A program made the translations under genes and the position numbers. A stretch of DNA of 64,000 nucleotides, from NCBI GenBank assembly GCA_937951675.1, contig CALFBI010000014.1, positions 22,601-86,600 of the forward strand, read 5' to 3'. This document shows positions 60,673 through 64,000 of the stretch, piece by piece (position 1 is the stretch's first letter; each line of letters opens with the position of its first letter). The stretch is from an uncultured Verrucomicrobiales bacterium. Lineage in GTDB: Bacteria; Verrucomicrobiota; Verrucomicrobiia; Verrucomicrobiales; Akkermansiaceae. The notes below the pieces were generated by a model, which had not been told where the DNA came from, did no database searches, and saw nothing but the letters and a program-made list of their open reading frames with translations.

Positions 60673-62004
60673 ATGCAAATGAAACCACTAATGACACTCG
60701 TTGCCCTCGCTGGCATTGGCTCTCTTTCCGCACAAGAAGAGGGACCGAAAACTTACGAAGAATTCATGGCGAGCTCTGATGCCGTCATGTTTACGATAAA
60801 CAACCTCTGGATTCTTATTTCAGCGGCCTTGGTTTTCCTCATGCACCTTGGCTTCTCCACTTTAGAGTCAGGCCTCTGCCAAAAGAAAAACACTGTTAAC
60901 ATCCTCTTTAAGAACGTCTGGATTATTAGCGTCGGACTTCTCACTTATTACTTCTGGGGCTTCAACTGGCATTACCCTGGTGACAACTGGCTCATTACCA
61001 ATATCCTCCCTAAAGGCGGAATGGCTGGATATGATGCTGTTGACGCTGTCGCGAACCAAACAGCGGCTTACGCTGATTACACCTATTGGTCTGACTTCAT
61101 CTTCCAAGGTATGTTCGCCGCAACGGCAGCAACAATCGTTTCTGGAGCTGTCGCAGAACGAGTTAAACTCACCACCTTCATGGTTTATTCACTCATTCTT
61201 GTAGGAGTTGGATACACCATTGCTGGCTCATGGCATTGGGGTGGAGGATTCCTTAACAAACTTGGCAATGATGGAGACAAAGCTTTCTACGACTTCGCAG
61301 GATCTACCGTTGTTCATGCTTTCGGCGGATTTGCAGCTCTTGCCGCGGTCCTCGTCTTAGGGCCACGCAGAGGCAAATACACCGCTCACGGAGTAAAACC
61401 AATTCTCCCACACAATATGCCACTCGCTACAATCGGAGCTTTCCTTCTCTTCCTCGGCTGGTTTGGATTTAACGGAGGCTCTGTTCTTAGCGCTGACCCA
61501 CATCTCGTTTCTTATGTATTCGTAACAACTGCTCTTGCCGCTGTTGCTGGTGGATTTGCTTCAATCGTAAGTTCTTGGGCTGTTATGAAAAAGCCAGATC
61601 TTTCCATGGCCTTAAACGGACTTCTTGCTGGCCTCGTCTCCATCACCGCTGGAGCAGATGTCCTCTCACCTAACGAAGCTATTATCGCGGGTATGGTTGG
61701 CGGAGTCATCGTTGTCTTCTCTATCCTTGCTTTTGACAAAATCAAAATCGACGATCCTGTCGGCGCCATTTCTGTTCACGGTGTTGTCGGGATTTGGGGA
61801 ACGCTTGCTGTAGCAATCTTCTCGGATGCCGCACCATTAAGCTCACAGCTGATCGGAATCTTATCAGTCTGCTCATTCGCTTTCCTTTTCTCTCTTATTC
61901 TCTTCTTCATCCTTAAGCTCGTAATGGGCGTGAGAGTTGATGAAAGAGAAGAAGCAGAAGGGCTTGATGTCGCAGAGCACGGCTCACCTGCTTATAACGA
62001 CTAA
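60673..62004 (+). CDS. amt: Ammonium transporter (Amt family)
   Basis: Amt trimers conduct ammonium across the inner membrane. The 443-residue protein has a cleavable-looking N-terminal signal (LMTLVALAGIGSLSAQ) and about eleven membrane helices. The helix-1 FSTLESGLCQKKNTVN segment and the pore twin histidines His215 (STVVHAFGGFAAL) and His369 (AISVHGVVGIWGTL) are present. The C-terminal cytoplasmic tail carries RVDEREEAEGLDVAEHG, the segment that binds PII. No glnK/PII gene follows; a terminator does. The sigma-54 promoter links it to nitrogen control. Confidence 0.95.
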   Translation: MQMKPLMTLVALAGIGSLSAQEEGPKTYEEFMASSDAVMFTINNLWILISAALVFLMHLGFSTLESGLCQKKNTVNILFKNVWIISVGLLTYYFWGFNWHYPGDNWLITNILPKGGMAGYDAVDAVANQTAAYADYTYWSDFIFQGMFAATAATIVSGAVAERVKLTTFMVYSLILVGVGYTIAGSWHWGGGFLNKLGNDGDKAFYDFAGSTVVHAFGGFAALAAVLVLGPRRGKYTAHGVKPILPHNMPLATIGAFLLFLGWFGFNGGSVLSADPHLVSYVFVTTALAAVAGGFASIVSSWAVMKKPDLSMALNGLLAGLVSITAGADVLSPNEAIIAGMVGGVIVVFSILAFDKIKIDDPVGAISVHGVVGIWGTLAVAIFSDAAPLSSQLIGILSVCSFAFLFSLILFFILKLVMGVRVDEREEAEGLDVAEHGSPAYND

Positions 62005-62030
62005 TAAAATCTCAACAACCACACTCTCTC

Positions 62031-62065
62031 AAACCGAGTCAGCTTTCTTGCTGGCTCGGTTTTTT
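62031..62065 (+). terminator. Intrinsic terminator of amt
   Basis: AAACCGAGTCAGC pairs with GCTGGCTCGGTTT (one G-T mismatch) around TTTCTT and runs into a T run. It lies 27 bp after the amt stop and ends 37 bp before coaX, separating the two. Confidence 0.92.
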
Positions 62066-62101
62066 CTTGGCCAGTGGCCTTCTTTTCGCCATGGGTGTGA
62101 G

Positions 62102-62836
62102 ATGCCGATGCTCTTAATCGACAATTCGAATACTCGCACCAAATTCGCGATCGCTAGTGAAAAGGGGGAACTGACGAGCTGGCGAACGATCGTTCCTAGC
62201 GCTGAACTAACACCCGAATCCTTACAACAAGCCCTCAAAGACAGCCCTCCTTTTCATAAAGTGGTGATTTGCTCCGTCGTTCCCAAGCTACGAGAAATGA
62301 TGGCTCGAGAGCTCCAAGGCTACCCTACCCATCTCATCAGCTCAGAAAGTTCCCTTCCTATTTCGATCAACTACCCCAAACCCTCTCAAATCGGAGCGGA
62401 TCGTCTTGCTAATGCGGTCGCGGCACACGCTCTGGTCGGAGCCCCTTCCATTATTATTGATTTTGGCACGGCCGTCACTTTCGACGTGATTGACACCACC
62501 CCTGCCTATATTGGAGGAGTCATCGCCCCTGGACTTGCCTCTTTGAGCGATTATCTCTCTCGAAAAACCGCTCTTCTCCCCCATATTGAACTTCATGAGC
62601 CCCAATCCGCGATCGGTAAATCAACCGAAGACGCGATGCAAATCGGAGCCGTGATCGGATACCGCGGGCTCATTCGAGAAATCTTAAAAGAAATCTCCTC
62701 AGAAATGTCCACGAAAGCAACCATTGCCGCGACCGGAGGTGACGCCGCCCTGATCGCCTCGAAAATGCCAGAAATCTCAAAAGTGCTTCCTAATCTTACC
62801 CTTGAAGGAATCTCCCTCATCGGGTTACAAAACTAA
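62102..62836 (+). CDS. coaX: Type III pantothenate kinase
   Basis: CoaX phosphorylates pantothenate, the first committed step of CoA synthesis. The 244-residue ASKHA-fold kinase has LLIDNSNTRTKFAIA, the VVICSVVPKL strand, IGADRLANAVAAHAL and IDFGTAVTFDVI with its catalytic aspartates. GGVIAPGLASLSDYL follows. The in-frame extension upstream runs through the amt terminator, so the internal ATG is used; ATG at 62108 is also possible. It is 6 bp ahead of the ROK gene. Confidence 0.92.
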   Translation: MPMLLIDNSNTRTKFAIASEKGELTSWRTIVPSAELTPESLQQALKDSPPFHKVVICSVVPKLREMMARELQGYPTHLISSESSLPISINYPKPSQIGADRLANAVAAHALVGAPSIIIDFGTAVTFDVIDTTPAYIGGVIAPGLASLSDYLSRKTALLPHIELHEPQSAIGKSTEDAMQIGAVIGYRGLIREILKEISSEMSTKATIAATGGDAALIASKMPEISKVLPNLTLEGISLIGLQN

Positions 62837-62842
62837 ACCGGC

Positions 62843-63793
62843 ATGAGCATGACCCCACTAGCCATTGGCATCGACTTCGGAGGAACCTCCGTGAAACTTG
62901 GTATTGTTGAAGACGACAAAGTGATCCATCACGCCGCTCGTCTCAACACCCCCGACTACGACTCCCCCGAAGCCCTCCTCAAAGACCTCGTTCTTCTCAT
63001 TACTGAAGCGAGAGAACAATTCCCGCGTATTGCTGCTATCGGAATGGGTATGCCTGGCTTTGTTAACTTTAAAAAAGGGTCTATTCATCAACTCACCAAT
63101 GTCCCTGGTTGGGACCAATTCCCCCTTAAAGACACCCTTTACCGAGACACCCTTTTACCTGTCGTTGTCGACAATGATGCCAATGCGATGGCATACGCGG
63201 AATGGCAGAAAGGAGCTGGGCAAGGATTCTCGAACCTCATTGCTCTCACCCTCGGCACAGGCGTCGGAGGAGGATTAATTATCAATGGTCAAATGCACCG
63301 TGGCTCACGCTTCGGAGCTGGAGAACTCGGCCAAATGTCGATCGACTACAAAGGTCGACCGGGACAATACCAAAATAAAGGGGCTCTAGAAGACTACATT
63401 GGAAATCGTGAATTCCAAATCGAAGCGGCCAAATGCCTCCAACAAGCAGGCCTCCCCCTTACTGACACCGACCCCAAATCGCTCGCAGACCTTGCTCAAA
63501 GCGGCAACGAAATCGCGATCCAACTCTGGGATCAAATGGCGGAAAAACTTGCCAATGTGCTTATGAGTTCTTGCTGGCTATTGAATCCTGAAGCGATCGT
63601 CATCGGAGGCGGGATTGCTCAAGCCGGAGAACTCCTCTTCACCCCCTTGAAGAAACATTTATTTGCACAACTCAGCCCCCCCTTCAAAGACCATTTGCAG
63701 ATCCTACCGGCCCGGTTTGGTAATGAAGCCGGCATGATCGGCTGCGCCACCCTCGCCCTTCAAGAAGCAGGACTCGATCCTGACCCTAGTTGA
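62843..63793 (+). CDS. ROK-family sugar kinase lacking the zinc motif
   Basis: ROK proteins are glucose, mannose or N-acetylhexosamine kinases or repressors. The 316-residue protein has the ATP motif IDFGGTSVKLG (11-20) and catalytic Asp112 (VVVDNDANAMAYAE). LTLGTGVGGGLIINGQ and the sugar-binding GAGELGQ follow. The ROK zinc motif GHxxx...CxCGxxGCLE is altered to ELGQMSID...GQYQNKGALE, so the histidine is Gln164 and the three cysteines are Gly174, Tyr176 and Ala181. No helix-turn-helix precedes the kinase fold. It is likely a glucokinase-like enzyme in one operon with coaX. Confidence 0.9.
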   Translation: MSMTPLAIGIDFGGTSVKLGIVEDDKVIHHAARLNTPDYDSPEALLKDLVLLITEAREQFPRIAAIGMGMPGFVNFKKGSIHQLTNVPGWDQFPLKDTLYRDTLLPVVVDNDANAMAYAEWQKGAGQGFSNLIALTLGTGVGGGLIINGQMHRGSRFGAGELGQMSIDYKGRPGQYQNKGALEDYIGNREFQIEAAKCLQQAGLPLTDTDPKSLADLAQSGNEIAIQLWDQMAEKLANVLMSSCWLLNPEAIVIGGGIAQAGELLFTPLKKHLFAQLSPPFKDHLQILPARFGNEAGMIGCATLALQEAGLDPDPS

Positions 63794-63838
63794 GAGAGAG
63801 GCGAAGGCCGTAAAAACTCAAGTCGCTTATAATCCTAT

Positions 63839-64000
63839 TTACTGCAAATCACGCATCGCACACAGGCTTTCTAAGCCTGATGAAACGACATCTGGTGGCG
63901 CACTAAGATCCTTCTTTCCGGTTGATTTCACCCCTTTACTGAAGGACTTGATTTTCCTAGCTCCGTCTTTCCGGTTCTCCCCGAAATACTCTCGGCTCAG
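63839..64000 (-). CDS. Probable REP-associated tyrosine transposase, C-terminal fragment (partial)
   Basis: A minus-strand frame is open for 54 codons from the window edge and ends at TAA. It encodes SREYFGENRKDGARKIK early and SLCAMRDLQ at the end. The FG-x-x-R-K-D-G-A-R-K and S-L-x-x-M-R-D-L-x patterns are typical of the C-terminus of REP-associated (IS200/Y1-like) transposases. The catalytic HUH and Tyr motifs would lie outside the window. The call is a pattern-based inference. Confidence 0.55.
   Translation of the reverse strand: MSREYFGENRKDGARKIKSFSKGVKSTGKKDLSAPPDVVSSGLESLCAMRDLQ

Noticed and set aside
61937..62101. N-terminal extension of CoaX
   Set aside because: It runs through the end of amt and its terminator hairpin; the family N-terminus begins at the internal ATG.
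1..64000. tRNA/rRNA genes, CRISPR arrays, prophage
   Set aside because: No T-loop-like GGTTCGA motifs in a cloverleaf setting, no regular spaced repeats and no phage structural genes were seen on either strand.

Overview
The window is a gene-dense stretch of a Gram-negative bacterial chromosome, estimated by eye at mid-40s percent G+C, with short intergenic gaps and genes on both strands. Several proteins point to the Verrucomicrobiota: an SHD1-domain secreted protein, a TIGR04073 exosortase-associated protein, a Minf_1886-family protein, a DUF1573 protein beside an ECF sigma factor, and a TorF-like porin divergent from amt. This placement is an inference from family distribution. Many start codons have no visible Shine-Dalgarno sequence and are preceded by pyrimidine-rich DNA.

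Layout. Positions 1-7.8 kb hold the 3' part of serA and then small housekeeping or unknown genes: TIGR04073, SHD1 protein, an ExbD orphan, RbsD-like, Minf_1886, PanE-like, an HDAC-fold hydrolase, NDH-2 and an alpha/beta hydrolase. Positions 7.98-26.9 kb hold a 19-gene accessory block that looks like an aryl-polyene-type (type II FAS/PKS) cluster. It has two ACPs, an active ketosynthase with a cysteine-less partner (chain length factor), a ketoreductase, a FabZ-like dehydratase, two AMP-ligase-like proteins, three flavoenzymes (two with the WxWxIP motif of flavin-dependent halogenases), a LolA-like carrier, a flippase-like membrane protein, an MMPL exporter, two lipid acyltransferases, a polysaccharide deacetylase, a methyltransferase and a GT2 glycosyltransferase. 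Together they could make, tailor, lipid-anchor and export a polyene to the outer membrane. No gene for making an aryl starter (ammonia lyase, chorismatase) and no dialkylresorcinol synthases (DarA/DarB) are visible.

Positions 27-43 kb hold PpiD/SurA-like chaperone, TPR protein, MetRS, a small unknown protein, RluA-type pseudouridine synthase, a CysJ-like diflavin reductase, HflC/HflK, a DUF2064-like protein, PurU, a LysR regulator, Dtd, an L,D-transpeptidase, a DUF2853 protein, trpE-trpG and a YycJ-like metallo-hydrolase. Positions 43-50.8 kb hold a large AsmA-like envelope protein, a yqjD-yqjE-yqjK-like trio, two PilT-family ATPases and a zinc-ribbon membrane protein. Positions 50.7-53.6 kb hold a minus-strand operon: ECF sigma factor, putative anti-sigma factor, secreted protein, DUF1573 protein and rhodanese.

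Positions 53.7-64 kb hold Sua5, shikimate kinase, QueG, a PstS-like binding protein, type-B L36, RuvB, a XerC/D recombinase, a TorF-like porin, an ammonium transporter with a textbook sigma-54 promoter, CoaX and a ROK kinase that has lost its zinc-motif cysteines. At the right edge is the C-terminal piece of a probable REP-associated tyrosine transposase. Several intrinsic terminators are clear. I saw no rRNA, tRNA, CRISPR array or prophage.
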